Assembly (NCBI GenBank): GCA_041667545.1
Contig: JBAYES010000002.1
Span: forward strand, 32,001 to 96,000
Reading direction: 5' to 3'
Length of the DNA: 64,000 bases
From: SLID01 sp041667545
GTDB lineage: Bacteria > Omnitrophota > Gorgyraeia > Tantalellales > Tantalellaceae
Made by a program: the position numbers and the translations under genes. Under the pieces are notes generated by a model that was not told where the DNA came from, did no database searches, and worked only from the letters and a program-made list of their open reading frames with translations. Shown here one piece after another: positions 9,701-17,177 of the stretch. Positions within the stretch are counted from its first letter, which is position 1; every line of letters starts with the position of its first letter.

Positions 9701-11299
9701 ATAGCGAGAACAAGGTATACCACGCAGGGAGTTACGCTTATTTCGCCGCCCCCTCATCACGACATCTATTCCATCGAAGATCTCGCCCAGCTCATATTCG
9801 ATCTTAAAAGCGTTAATCCAAAGGCCAGGGTGAGTGTAAAACTTGTTTCAGAAGTGGGAGTGGGGACCATAGCGGCAGGCGTGGCAAAAGGGCACGCGGA
9901 TATGATACTTATATCGGGCGCCGATGGGGGAACGGGCGCTTCGCCGCGTACATCAATACGTCATGCCGGCCTCCCGTGGGAACTTGGCCTTTCCGAAACT
10001 CACCAGACCCTTGCGCTTAATAATTTAAGGGACAGGGTGAAACTTCAGACAGACGGCCAGATGAGAACCGGCAGGGACGTGGCCTTGGCCGCCATTCTTG
10101 GAGCGGAAGAATTCGGGTTCTGCACGGCGGTTCTTATAACACTTGGCTGTGTGATGCTTAGGCATTGCCATCTCAACAACTGTTCTGTGGGTGTGGCCAC
10201 GCAGGATGAACTTTTGGAAAAAAGGTTCACGGGCAGGCCGGAATATGTGGTTAATTATATGAATTTTGTAGCAATGCATCTAAGGGAAATAATGGCGTCT
10301 CTGGGGGTCAGGAAACTGGACGACATGGTGGGAATGACGGACCTTATCGGGATAAATAAAGGGATCCTGCCGGAAAAAGCGGAAAATACCGATCTTTCCG
10401 GAATACTTTACCGCCCTGATGTGACTGTGGACTTTTCAGGCTCCCGCAAAACAGAAGTTGAGAATGATAACAGAAACAGGCTGGATCAAGAGATCATCAG
10501 GGTTTCGGAAGACGCGATAGATAGAGGCACTCCCGTGTCCGCGCAGTATCACATACGTAATTATGACAGGGCGGTCGGAGCGCGTTTAAGCGGCCGGGTG
10601 TGCGCGGATAGGGGAGAGCAAGGGTTGTCCGAAGATACTATAAAGTGCCGTTTTGACGGATTCGCCGGACAGAGTTTCGGGGCTTTTCTGGCGAGAGGGA
10701 TAACTTTCGAGCTTGCGGGCATGGCAAACGATTATGTGGGTAAGAGCCTTTCCGGAGGGAAGATCATCATCTTTCCCGGCAAGGGCGCGACATATGTTCC
10801 GGAAGATAATGTGATAATCGGGAACACCTGTTTTTACGGGGCTGTGGCGGGAGAGGCGTATATAAGAGGCAGGGCCGGAGAAAGATTCTGCGTGAGGAAT
10901 TCAGGGCTTTACGCGGTTGTTGAGGGAGTGGGAGACCATGGCTGCGAGTACATGACGGGAGGAAGAGTAGTTGTTCTTGGAAAGACCGGAAGGAATTTCG
11001 CGGCCGGGATGTCCGGAGGGATAGCCTACATATACGATAAAGATCACGATTTTTCCGAAAAATGCAACAGAAGCATGGTAGAGATAGAGACCCTTACCGA
11101 TGAAGACAGGAACCTCGTATCCGAACTTGTGGGAAATCATCATCGAAACACGCTTAGCAAAGTCGCCGAAAGAATACTTGAGAATTTTAGTGAAGAGATA
11201 ACAAGATTCATCAAAGTTATGCCCATAGAATATAAGAGAGTTCTGGGAGCCAAAGAGATGGAAGAAAAAATGGGTCTCGGGGAGGTGTCGGATGGGTGA
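6770..11299 (+). CDS. gltB: Glutamate synthase, large subunit
   Basis: Uses glutamine, 2-oxoglutarate and electrons from GltD to make two glutamates. About 1509 residues: nucleophile Cys21 after a short propeptide (EKDS|CGVGF) opens the class II amidotransferase domain, then the central domain, then the FMN synthase domain (GAMSYGSISRNAHETIA; KSNTGEGGEDP). A 3Fe-4S cysteine cluster (CVMLRHCHLNNCSVG) and a C-terminal GXGXG helix follow. The frame is open upstream from TTG 6695, but that extension is translated repeat sequence. ATG 6770, preceded by GGAG, gives a normal N-terminus. It overlaps gltD by 8 bases. Confidence 0.96.
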   Translation: MRGHFPEKQGLYDPAFEKDSCGVGFVCDMKGRKSHDVISKGLEVLERMGHRGAVGADPRTGDGAGILIQIPHGFFVKRLREQGLSLPDPGEYGAGLIFMPRDPDCRKRCETILQDEILREGQIFLGWRDVPVDESMIGEVAKSKQPVIKQIFIGRGGSCRDQGSFERKLYVIRKVAEKKVSSSDIPGKDFFYITDLSSKKITYKGLLMPEQVPEYFPDLKDEDTVSALALVHSRYSTNTFPTWDLAQPFRYLAHNGEINTLRGNINWFRSGERLLASSLFGNDIAKIKPVIVEGGSDSASIDNVLELLVLGGRSLPHALMMLVPEAWEHNAGMKKEIRDFYAYHACIMEPWDGPAAIAFTDGTDIGALLDRNGLRPARYLITRDDLVVMSSEVGVLDLDPAEIKYSSRLEPGKILFIDTARQRVVSDDEIKNELSAKKPYGEWLNENLVGLEDLPSAVVTSKRTSDVFKMLRCFGYSREDLNAILKPMAEEGKEPVGSMGNDSPHAFLSKRPQLVFDHFKQLFAQVTNPAIDPIREDIVMSMETFAGTGSNILTESPDHCRKLSIPDPILTNSGLDKIKYVNTEGFKTKTVHMFFDPVREGDFVKALERICYEGAYAVEEGYNFLVLSDRGVNSEKAVLPSLLALSALHQHLVSMSIRTQISIIVESAEPREVNHFALLLAYGADAINPYLAYEAIEEMTRSGKLSCGKEKAVENYRKAVGGGILKILSKMGISTLRSYKGAQIFEALGLGKELVDAYFTNTVSRIGGVGLEGIRKDAVLRHEAAFSGFADGGYTALDTGGIYQWKRDGEFHLWNPESIALLQDSVRKGSYDVYKKFAALIDDQSENPTTIRSLFSFVERRSIPIEEVEPVENILRRFATGAMSYGSISRNAHETIAIAMNRIKGKSNTGEGGEDPARFVPLPNGDSRKSAIKQVASGRFGVTANYLINADEIQIKISQGAKPGEGGQLPGHKVSAIIARTRYTTQGVTLISPPPHHDIYSIEDLAQLIFDLKSVNPKARVSVKLVSEVGVGTIAAGVAKGHADMILISGADGGTGASPRTSIRHAGLPWELGLSETHQTLALNNLRDRVKLQTDGQMRTGRDVALAAILGAEEFGFCTAVLITLGCVMLRHCHLNNCSVGVATQDELLEKRFTGRPEYVVNYMNFVAMHLREIMASLGVRKLDDMVGMTDLIGINKGILPEKAENTDLSGILYRPDVTVDFSGSRKTEVENDNRNRLDQEIIRVSEDAIDRGTPVSAQYHIRNYDRAVGARLSGRVCADRGEQGLSEDTIKCRFDGFAGQSFGAFLARGITFELAGMANDYVGKSLSGGKIIIFPGKGATYVPEDNVIIGNTCFYGAVAGEAYIRGRAGERFCVRNSGLYAVVEGVGDHGCEYMTGGRVVVLGKTGRNFAAGMSGGIAYIYDKDHDFSEKCNRSMVEIETLTDEDRNLVSELVGNHHRNTLSKVAERILENFSEEITRFIKVMPIEYKRVLGAKEMEEKMGLGEVSDG

Positions 11300-12737
11300 T
11301 GTAAGAGGATTCCTGAAGGTAAGAAGAAAAGAAGCGGCTTACCGGCCCGTCTGCGAAAGGGTGAAAGATTTCGAGGAGGTTGCCGTGCCCACTCCGCCGA
11401 AGGATGCGGAGTATCAGGCATCGAGATGCATGGATTGCGGAGTGCCCTTCTGCCACTGGGGATGCCCCATAGGCAACTATATTCCCGAATGGAATGATAT
11501 GATGTTCAAACAAGACTGGGAAAACGCTTTCAAAATGCTTGCCTCTACGAATAATTTCCCCGAAATAACAGGCCGTATATGCCCGGCCGCGTGCGAACAG
11601 GCGTGTGTATTGGGAATAAACGATGAGCCCGTGACGATAAGGGAGAACGAGCTTTCCATAATAGAGAAAGCGTTCGGTTCTGGTATGGTCAAGCCGAATA
11701 TTCCCGAAAGGCGGACCGGAAAAAAGATAAGCATTATAGGTTCGGGCCCGGCCGGGCTGGCTTGCGCTGACCAACTTAACAGGGCGGGACACAGCGTAAC
11801 TGTTTACGAAAAAGACGACCGCCCCGGGGGTCTTTTAAGGTACGGGATACCCAATTTTAAGCTGGATAAAAAAATCCTTAATAGACGCATAGACCTTATG
11901 GCCGCCGAAGAGGTAAAATTCATTTCCGGTGTTGAGGTGGGAAAAGACATGACGTTGGACGATATCATGCGTAAAAGCGATGCCGTATGCCTTGCTCCGG
12001 GCTCAGGCCGCCCCAGGGACATAGATATAGAGGGCCGTGAGCTCGAAGGCATACATTTCGCGATGGATTATCTTACGCAGGGCAACAGGATAGCGGCGGG
12101 AGAGGCTATAGACCCGCGGGAAGCCATATCGGCTAAAGGCAAGAAAGTGGTGGTCATAGGCGGAGGCGATACGGGTTCTGACTGTGTGGGTACCGCTAAC
12201 AGACAGAACGCCGAATGCGTAGTCCAGATAGAACTTATGCCAAAGCCGGGCGAATGCCGCAGTGAGGATCATCCCTGGCCCATGTACCCCACTCTTTTAA
12301 AGACATCATCAAGTCATGAAGAGGGCGTTACCCGGGACTGGTCGGTATTTACTAAGAGATTTACGGGTTCGGAAGGGAAAATAGAAAAACTTGAATGTGC
12401 CAGGATCGAGTTTTCGCGGGAAGGCAAAGATAAATGCCCGGTCATGAAAGAAGTGAAAAATAGCGGCTTTTGTATAGACGCGGACCTTGTTATAATAGCG
12501 GCGGGTTTTTTGTGCCCGATCACGGAAAAACTTTTATCAGGGGTAAGGGTTGACCTTGATAACAGGGGGAATATAAAGACCGATGCCAATATGATGACGG
12601 GCGCTGAGAGAGTTTTTTCCGCCGGGGACGGGCGACGCGGACAGTCTTTGGTAGTATGGGCTATTTCCGAGGGCAGGAGATGCGCTCATAGCATAGATAA
12701 GTTCTTGATGGGAAAAAGTTTTTTGCCTGTTATGTAA
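11292..12737 (+). CDS. gltD: Glutamate synthase, small subunit
   Basis: FAD- and NAD(P)H-dependent partner of GltB that passes electrons through iron-sulfur clusters to the FMN site. The 481-residue protein has N-terminal cluster-binding cysteines (CMDCGVPFCHWGCPIGN; CPAACEQACVLG). An FAD-binding GSGPAGLACADQLN and a second nucleotide-binding GGGDTGSDCVGTA follow, and the C-terminal end is SAGDGRRGQSLVVWA. ATG 11292 lies in the 3' end of gltB, so production of the two subunits is coupled. The length is typical for the family. Confidence 0.95.
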   Translation: MGDVRGFLKVRRKEAAYRPVCERVKDFEEVAVPTPPKDAEYQASRCMDCGVPFCHWGCPIGNYIPEWNDMMFKQDWENAFKMLASTNNFPEITGRICPAACEQACVLGINDEPVTIRENELSIIEKAFGSGMVKPNIPERRTGKKISIIGSGPAGLACADQLNRAGHSVTVYEKDDRPGGLLRYGIPNFKLDKKILNRRIDLMAAEEVKFISGVEVGKDMTLDDIMRKSDAVCLAPGSGRPRDIDIEGRELEGIHFAMDYLTQGNRIAAGEAIDPREAISAKGKKVVVIGGGDTGSDCVGTANRQNAECVVQIELMPKPGECRSEDHPWPMYPTLLKTSSSHEEGVTRDWSVFTKRFTGSEGKIEKLECARIEFSREGKDKCPVMKEVKNSGFCIDADLVIIAAGFLCPITEKLLSGVRVDLDNRGNIKTDANMMTGAERVFSAGDGRRGQSLVVWAISEGRRCAHSIDKFLMGKSFLPVM

Positions 12738-12801
12738 AAAGGCGGGATGTTTTATAAATTTTATCAGAACCCTATTTAAAAGAGCTTTCAGGAGGGAATA
12801 A

Positions 12802-15393
12802 ATGGTAAGTACGGGATTTAAGAAACTCGACGATGTTCTAACGGGATTGCGAATAGGGGATAATGTTGTCTGGCAGGTGGACGATATAAAAGAATACATG
12901 GAGTACGTTACTGCTTTTGTGACTGAATCACTCGCTGCCGGGAAGAAGGTGGTGTACATGAGGTTTGCCGCGCATCCGCAGCTCGTGAAACCCGCCCCGG
13001 GAGTTTCAGTTTATGAACTCGATTCGAACGAAGGGTTCGAAAGTTTTTCCACCGAGGTGAATGCCATAATAACACGGGAAGGAATAGGCGCGCATTATGT
13101 TTTTGATAGTCTTTCGGACCTTCTGCCGGCATGGGCTACGGATCTGATGATAGGTAACTTTTTTATGGTGACATGCCCTTACCTTTACGAACTTGACACT
13201 ATAGCTTATTTTGCGCTGATTCGTAATTACCATTCATATAAGACCATAGCCAGGATACGCGAGACTACCCAGCTTTTGATAGATGTCTACGATTGTAACG
13301 GCGAATATTATGTGCATCCGCTAAAGGTGTGGAACAGGTATTCCCCGACCATGTTCCTGCCCCATCTAAAGCAAGGGGATAAGTTCACGCCTATTACCGA
13401 CAGCGTAGAGGCCACAAAAGCTCTTTGTTACATGAAAAATCCCGTAGCCGAAGGCGGTAAAAGGAATCTTGATTACTGGGACAGGCTTTTCATGAAAGGA
13501 GAAGAACTTTTATCTTCTAATGCTCCTATGGCGGAACGCAGGAACATGGTGGAGTTATTTTCGAATGTAATGATCTCAAAAGACCCTAAAATACTGGCCC
13601 TTGTAGAAGAGAATTTCTCTCTCGAGGACCTGGTTGAGGTGAAATCCCGTATGATAGGAACGGGTATAATAGGCGGGAAAGCGGTTGGTATGCTTCTTGC
13701 CAGAAAACTCTTATCGAAAAACAGGGAATTGAAGTGGGAAGAATGGTCCGAGCCTCACGATTCTTTTTATATAGGTTCGGATGTTTTTTACAGTTACATA
13801 GTGCAGAACGGGTGGTGGAAATTAAGGATCGAGCAAAAAACGGAACAAGGTTATTTTGACGCGGCGAAAGTTTTGGGGGAGAAAATGCTTCACGGAAAAT
13901 TCCCCGAGGAAATAAGAGAACAGTTCCAGAGGATAATGGAGTATTTTGGACAGTCGCCCATTATTGTAAGGTCGTCAAGCTTACTTGAGGACGGTTTCGG
14001 CAACGCTTTTGCCGGTAAATACGACAGTTTTTTTCTGTCGAATCAGGGGTCTCCGGAAGAAAGGTTCATTAAATTCATCGAGGCCGTAAGACGGATATAT
14101 GCCAGTACGATGAGCGAGGACGCTCTGGTTTACAGAAGACAAAGGGGTTTAGATAATCTGGATGAACAAATGGCCCTTCTGGTACAGAGAGTTTCGGGGG
14201 CTTATCACGGGAATTATTTTTTCCCGGATATAGCGGGGGTAGGTATTTCTTACAATACCTACGTGTGGAACAAGGACATGTCTCCGGAGGCCGGTATGGT
14301 GCGTGTAGTCGCGGGGCTCGGCACAAGAGCGGTTAACAGGGTAGAAGGAGATTACCCCAGAATTGCGGCTCTTGACAGGCCTCTTCTGAGGCCGAATAGC
14401 GGGAGAGACGACATCGTGAAATATTCACAGCGTGAAGTGGATGTTATTAATATAAGCAAGAACGAGTTCGAGACCATATCCCTTGAGGAAGCCTCTTCCC
14501 AGGATGTAGATTACCTCATGGATGAGGTGGCAATACGAGATCATGAGGGAATGCGGCTTTTATCCGAAAGAGGCATAGAACGAAATGAAGCTCCGTGGGT
14601 GATAACTTTCGACAAGTTTTTTTCCGAAGGTGATTTTATCGGCAACATTAAAAAATTGATGAAGACATTGGAAAAAGGCTATAGCTATCCCGTAGACATA
14701 GAATTTACGATCAATTTCTCAGATCATGGAAAGTATAGGGTAAATCTGCTGCAATGCAGGCCGCTGCAAACCAGAGGGCTTGGTAAAAAAGTTTCCATTC
14801 CTGCAGATATAAAGAAAGAAAATATTATGTTTTCATCCGCCGGCTGTTTTTTAGGTGGAAATGTGTCGCAGAACATATATAGGATCATATATGTGGATCC
14901 CGAAAAATATGTAGCTCTCAACGAAAGCGATAAATACGATGTGGCTCGCGCCGTTGGGAAGCTCAACAGAAAAATACAGGACAGGAACAAGACCCCAACT
15001 CTTCTTCTTGGGCCCGGAAGGTGGGGTACGTCAACTCCGTCTCTAGGTGTTCCCGTGAGTTTTTCAGAGATAAACAACATGGCCGTTCTGGGAGAGATAT
15101 CTTTTGCTGGCGGGAACCTTGTTCCGGAACTATCGTTCGGCACTCATTTTTTTCAGGATCTTGTGGAAACAGAGATATTTTATGTGGCGATATTTCCCGA
15201 GAGATCTGAAAGTTATTATAATAAAACGTGGACGGGGGAGCTGAAAGATACTTTCTCCGAGGAACTTCCGGATTATTCCAAGTACAGCGGGATCATAAGT
15301 GTTTACGATGTAAAAGAGCGCGGGCTAAAAATACTTTCCGACATGATGGCGCAGAAGATGGTGTGTTACAATTCCGTCGGAACAAAATCTTGA
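12802..15393 (+). CDS. KaiC-like / PEP-synthase-like ATP-grasp protein
   Basis: An 863-residue protein. The first ~225 residues look like a KaiC/RecA-fold domain (STGFKKLDDVLTGLRIGDNV) in which the usual GxxxxGKT loop is not visible. From about residue 285 a PPDK/PEP-synthase N-terminal domain follows (GTGIIGGKAVGMLLA; IIVRSSSLLEDGFGNAFAGK; VAGLGTRAVNRVEGDYPR). The last ~150 residues include LLGPGRWGTSTPSLG. I see no phosphohistidine swivel domain or PEP-binding TIM barrel, so it is unlikely to be a complete PEP synthase. AGGAGG precedes ATG 12802. Substrate unknown. It follows gltD by 64 bases and may share its transcript. Confidence 0.7.
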   Translation: MVSTGFKKLDDVLTGLRIGDNVVWQVDDIKEYMEYVTAFVTESLAAGKKVVYMRFAAHPQLVKPAPGVSVYELDSNEGFESFSTEVNAIITREGIGAHYVFDSLSDLLPAWATDLMIGNFFMVTCPYLYELDTIAYFALIRNYHSYKTIARIRETTQLLIDVYDCNGEYYVHPLKVWNRYSPTMFLPHLKQGDKFTPITDSVEATKALCYMKNPVAEGGKRNLDYWDRLFMKGEELLSSNAPMAERRNMVELFSNVMISKDPKILALVEENFSLEDLVEVKSRMIGTGIIGGKAVGMLLARKLLSKNRELKWEEWSEPHDSFYIGSDVFYSYIVQNGWWKLRIEQKTEQGYFDAAKVLGEKMLHGKFPEEIREQFQRIMEYFGQSPIIVRSSSLLEDGFGNAFAGKYDSFFLSNQGSPEERFIKFIEAVRRIYASTMSEDALVYRRQRGLDNLDEQMALLVQRVSGAYHGNYFFPDIAGVGISYNTYVWNKDMSPEAGMVRVVAGLGTRAVNRVEGDYPRIAALDRPLLRPNSGRDDIVKYSQREVDVINISKNEFETISLEEASSQDVDYLMDEVAIRDHEGMRLLSERGIERNEAPWVITFDKFFSEGDFIGNIKKLMKTLEKGYSYPVDIEFTINFSDHGKYRVNLLQCRPLQTRGLGKKVSIPADIKKENIMFSSAGCFLGGNVSQNIYRIIYVDPEKYVALNESDKYDVARAVGKLNRKIQDRNKTPTLLLGPGRWGTSTPSLGVPVSFSEINNMAVLGEISFAGGNLVPELSFGTHFFQDLVETEIFYVAIFPERSESYYNKTWTGELKDTFSEELPDYSKYSGIISVYDVKERGLKILSDMMAQKMVCYNSVGTKS

Positions 15394-15469
15394 ACTATGT
15401 AATACAGTTGGCGTGCGGGGCGGAGCTTCTCTTATAGAGTGCGGCCGGCTTTAGGATTATCAAATTCTC

Positions 15470-15497
15470 TTGCCTTATATGTATGTTTTGGTAAAAT
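15470..15497 (+). promoter_or_regulatory. Promoter of the lipoprotein gene
   Basis: TTGCCT (15470-15475) and TAAAAT (15492-15497) with a 16-base spacer lie about 45 bases before the lipoprotein start. The -35 is imperfect. Confidence 0.45.
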
Positions 15498-15543
15498 ATG
15501 TCTGTTAGGATTGGCTTTTAAAACGGGAAAACAGGGAGGGATA

Positions 15544-15969
15544 ATGAAAAAAAACTTTAAATCGGCAGTACTTCTATTATCTGCTCTTACGTTCCTTTCC
15601 GGGTGCGCGTCAACCGGTTCCAAAGAAACAGGCATTTTAAAAAATCGTATGAGCGCCTTAGAAGAAAGACAGGACGCTCTTGAGGCAAGAACAAGGGCTG
15701 TTTCAACGGATACAACATATGTTTCTGCTATTGAGAGGCCGGCGCTCACGGCGGCAACCTCGACTTCCCGGAAATCCGCGCCTGAAATGACAAAGCGAGA
15801 ACTTCAGACAGCTTTAAAGAACGCGGGTTATTATGACGGCGCAATAGACGGCAAGATCGGGCCAAAAACGCGCAAGGCCATAACCGATTTTCAGGCGGCT
15901 AATAAGCTGAAAGTTGACGGAATAGTGGGGCTCGAAACACGCTCGGAATTGTCGAGATATCTGAAATAA
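15544..15969 (+). CDS. Lipoprotein with C-terminal peptidoglycan-binding domain
   Basis: A 141-residue protein with a lipobox signal peptide (LLLSALTFLSGC), so acylation at Cys and anchoring to a membrane are expected. A short coiled-coil-like stretch (KNRMSALEERQDALEART) and a linker precede a C-terminal PG_binding_1 domain (LQTALKNAGYYDGAIDGKIG through DGIVGLETRSEL). It probably tethers the envelope to the cell wall. ATG 15544 is preceded by GGGAGG; the open frame extends upstream to 15439 but the signal peptide fixes the start. Function beyond wall binding is unknown. Confidence 0.8.
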   Translation: MKKNFKSAVLLLSALTFLSGCASTGSKETGILKNRMSALEERQDALEARTRAVSTDTTYVSAIERPALTAATSTSRKSAPEMTKRELQTALKNAGYYDGAIDGKIGPKTRKAITDFQAANKLKVDGIVGLETRSELSRYLK

Positions 15970-16027
15970 CAAGGGTTGAACCTTTGTGTTGGAAAAGCAA
16001 TAAAGAGATAGTTTTACATGTTTCCGG

Positions 16028-16092
16028 CACTTTCGCGGGTCGTTGCGAGGAGCCCTGCACCGGAGCGAAGCGACTGGTACAGGGCGACGCGG
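16028..16092. repeat. Partial family B/D-type palindromic repeat
   Basis: A fragment with the GTCGTTGCGAGGAGC and GGAGCGAAGCGAC motifs typical of families B and D, forming a hairpin through CCCTG/CAGGG. Terminal inverted repeats are missing, so this is a remnant. Together with the attenuator leader it fills the gene-free interval 15970-16334. Confidence 0.6.
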
Positions 16093-16114
16093 CAATATAG
16101 AGAAAGATTTTTTC

Positions 16115-16143
16115 TTGACTCCCGGGTAATAAAGTAAGATAAT
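16115..16143 (+). promoter_or_regulatory. Sigma-70-type promoter of the nfnAB leader
   Basis: TTGACT (16115-16120), a 17-base spacer and GATAAT (16138-16143) form a good promoter. Initiation near 16150 would place the attenuator hairpin at the very 5' end of the RNA. Confidence 0.7.
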
Positions 16144-16159
16144 CGTTCAAGGTCGGAAA

Positions 16160-16216
16160 TGAACAAAGACGTTCATCCTCGCTGTAATACTATGGGAGGG
16201 GAACGCCTTTTTTTTT
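16160..16216 (+). promoter_or_regulatory. Attenuator 3: AAAGAC hexaloop hairpin overlapping a terminator
   Basis: TGAAC (16160-16164) and GTTCA (16171-16175) form a perfect 5-bp stem around the hexaloop AAAGAC, with A at position 1 and G at position 4. The same GTTC starts the terminator arm CGTTC-A-TCCTC (16170-16180), which pairs with GGGAGGGGAACG (about 16194-16205) ahead of a run of T residues to 16216. The two structures exclude each other. A second hexaloop partner was not found. The arrangement matches attenuators 1 and 2, so nfnAB-gdhA and the gltBD region may share a regulator. Confidence 0.65.
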
Positions 16217-16334
16217 ATCTGGATTGATAGATATTAAGGCATTTTTTGGCCGCTGTTTAATCAGCTGAGAATGGCATAGATGATAATAATGAGATCAGTG
16301 GACTTAAGGACATAACAAAAAAGTGAGATGCGAA

Positions 16335-17177
16335 ATGCACAGGATAGTATTAAAAAAACAATTAAACTCCGAGATATCACTCGTGGAATTTGAGGCCCGG
16401 GACCTTGCTCTGGCCGCTGAGCCGGGTCAATTCGTTATATTGAGGGTCGACGAGAAGGGCGAACGTTTCCCCCTTACGATATATGACTTTGACCGGGCGA
16501 AGGGAACGATAACGGTGGTATGCCAGGCAGTCGGCGTAAGTACAAAAAAATTATGCGCTTTGAAAGAGGGAGAAGCCATACTTGATGCGGCTGGTCCGCT
16601 GGGACATGCTTCAAATGTAAAGGATATCGGCAAGGTCATCTGTATAGGAGGAGGAGTAGGGACAGCAGAGGCGTATCCTATAGCCCGCGCCATGAAGCGA
16701 TCAGGCAATGATGTCACGGTAATAATAGGCGCCAGAAATGAGGAACTTGTTATCTGCGAAAAAGAGATCAGAGAGTTTTGCGATAAGGTCCATGTCACTA
16801 CCGATGACGGGTCTTACGGCAGGAAAGGTTTTGTTACCGATGTGCTTAAAGAACTGATAGAGAAGGAAAAGTATGACCTGGTATTTGCCATAGGCCCGGT
16901 TCCCATGATGAAAAAGGTAGCGGAGGTAACCCGCGAGAAAGACATAAAAACCATGGTTTCACTGAACTCTATAATGATAGACGGAACCGGCATGTGCGGC
17001 GGATGCAGGCTTAAGTACGGGGGAAAATCAAGCTTTGCGTGTGTGGACGGTCCGGAATTTGACGCGAGTTTAGTGGATTTTGACGATCTTATGAAAAGAG
17101 GGGTCCGCTACAAGGACAAAGAAAAAAAAGCGATGGATCATTACGGCGAAAGATGCCGTATCGGCCTTGACAATTAA
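16335..17177 (+). CDS. nfnA: Nfn-type FAD/[2Fe-2S] small subunit
   Basis: A 280-residue member of the ferredoxin-NADP reductase / dihydroorotate dehydrogenase electron-transfer family. It shows an FAD-binding half (FPLTIYDFDRAKGTITVVCQ), an NAD-binding half (ICIGGGVGTAEAYPIARAM; VFAIGPVPMMKKV) and a C-terminal [2Fe-2S] loop (TGMCGGCRLKYGGKSSFACV). Fused stop/start contact with the next gene identifies it as the small subunit of an NADH-dependent ferredoxin:NADP oxidoreductase, with sulfide dehydrogenase as the alternative. ATG 16335 was chosen over GTG 16323; neither has a strong ribosome site. Confidence 0.85.
   Translation: MHRIVLKKQLNSEISLVEFEARDLALAAEPGQFVILRVDEKGERFPLTIYDFDRAKGTITVVCQAVGVSTKKLCALKEGEAILDAAGPLGHASNVKDIGKVICIGGGVGTAEAYPIARAMKRSGNDVTVIIGARNEELVICEKEIREFCDKVHVTTDDGSYGRKGFVTDVLKELIEKEKYDLVFAIGPVPMMKKVAEVTREKDIKTMVSLNSIMIDGTGMCGGCRLKYGGKSSFACVDGPEFDASLVDFDDLMKRGVRYKDKEKKAMDHYGERCRIGLDN

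Noticed and set aside
16141..16216. Possible glutamine riboswitch, because of CGTTCATCC and a nitrogen context
   Set aside because: The GGACGGAAGTAGG-like core of the glnA motif is absent. The hexaloop/terminator overlap explains the sequence better.
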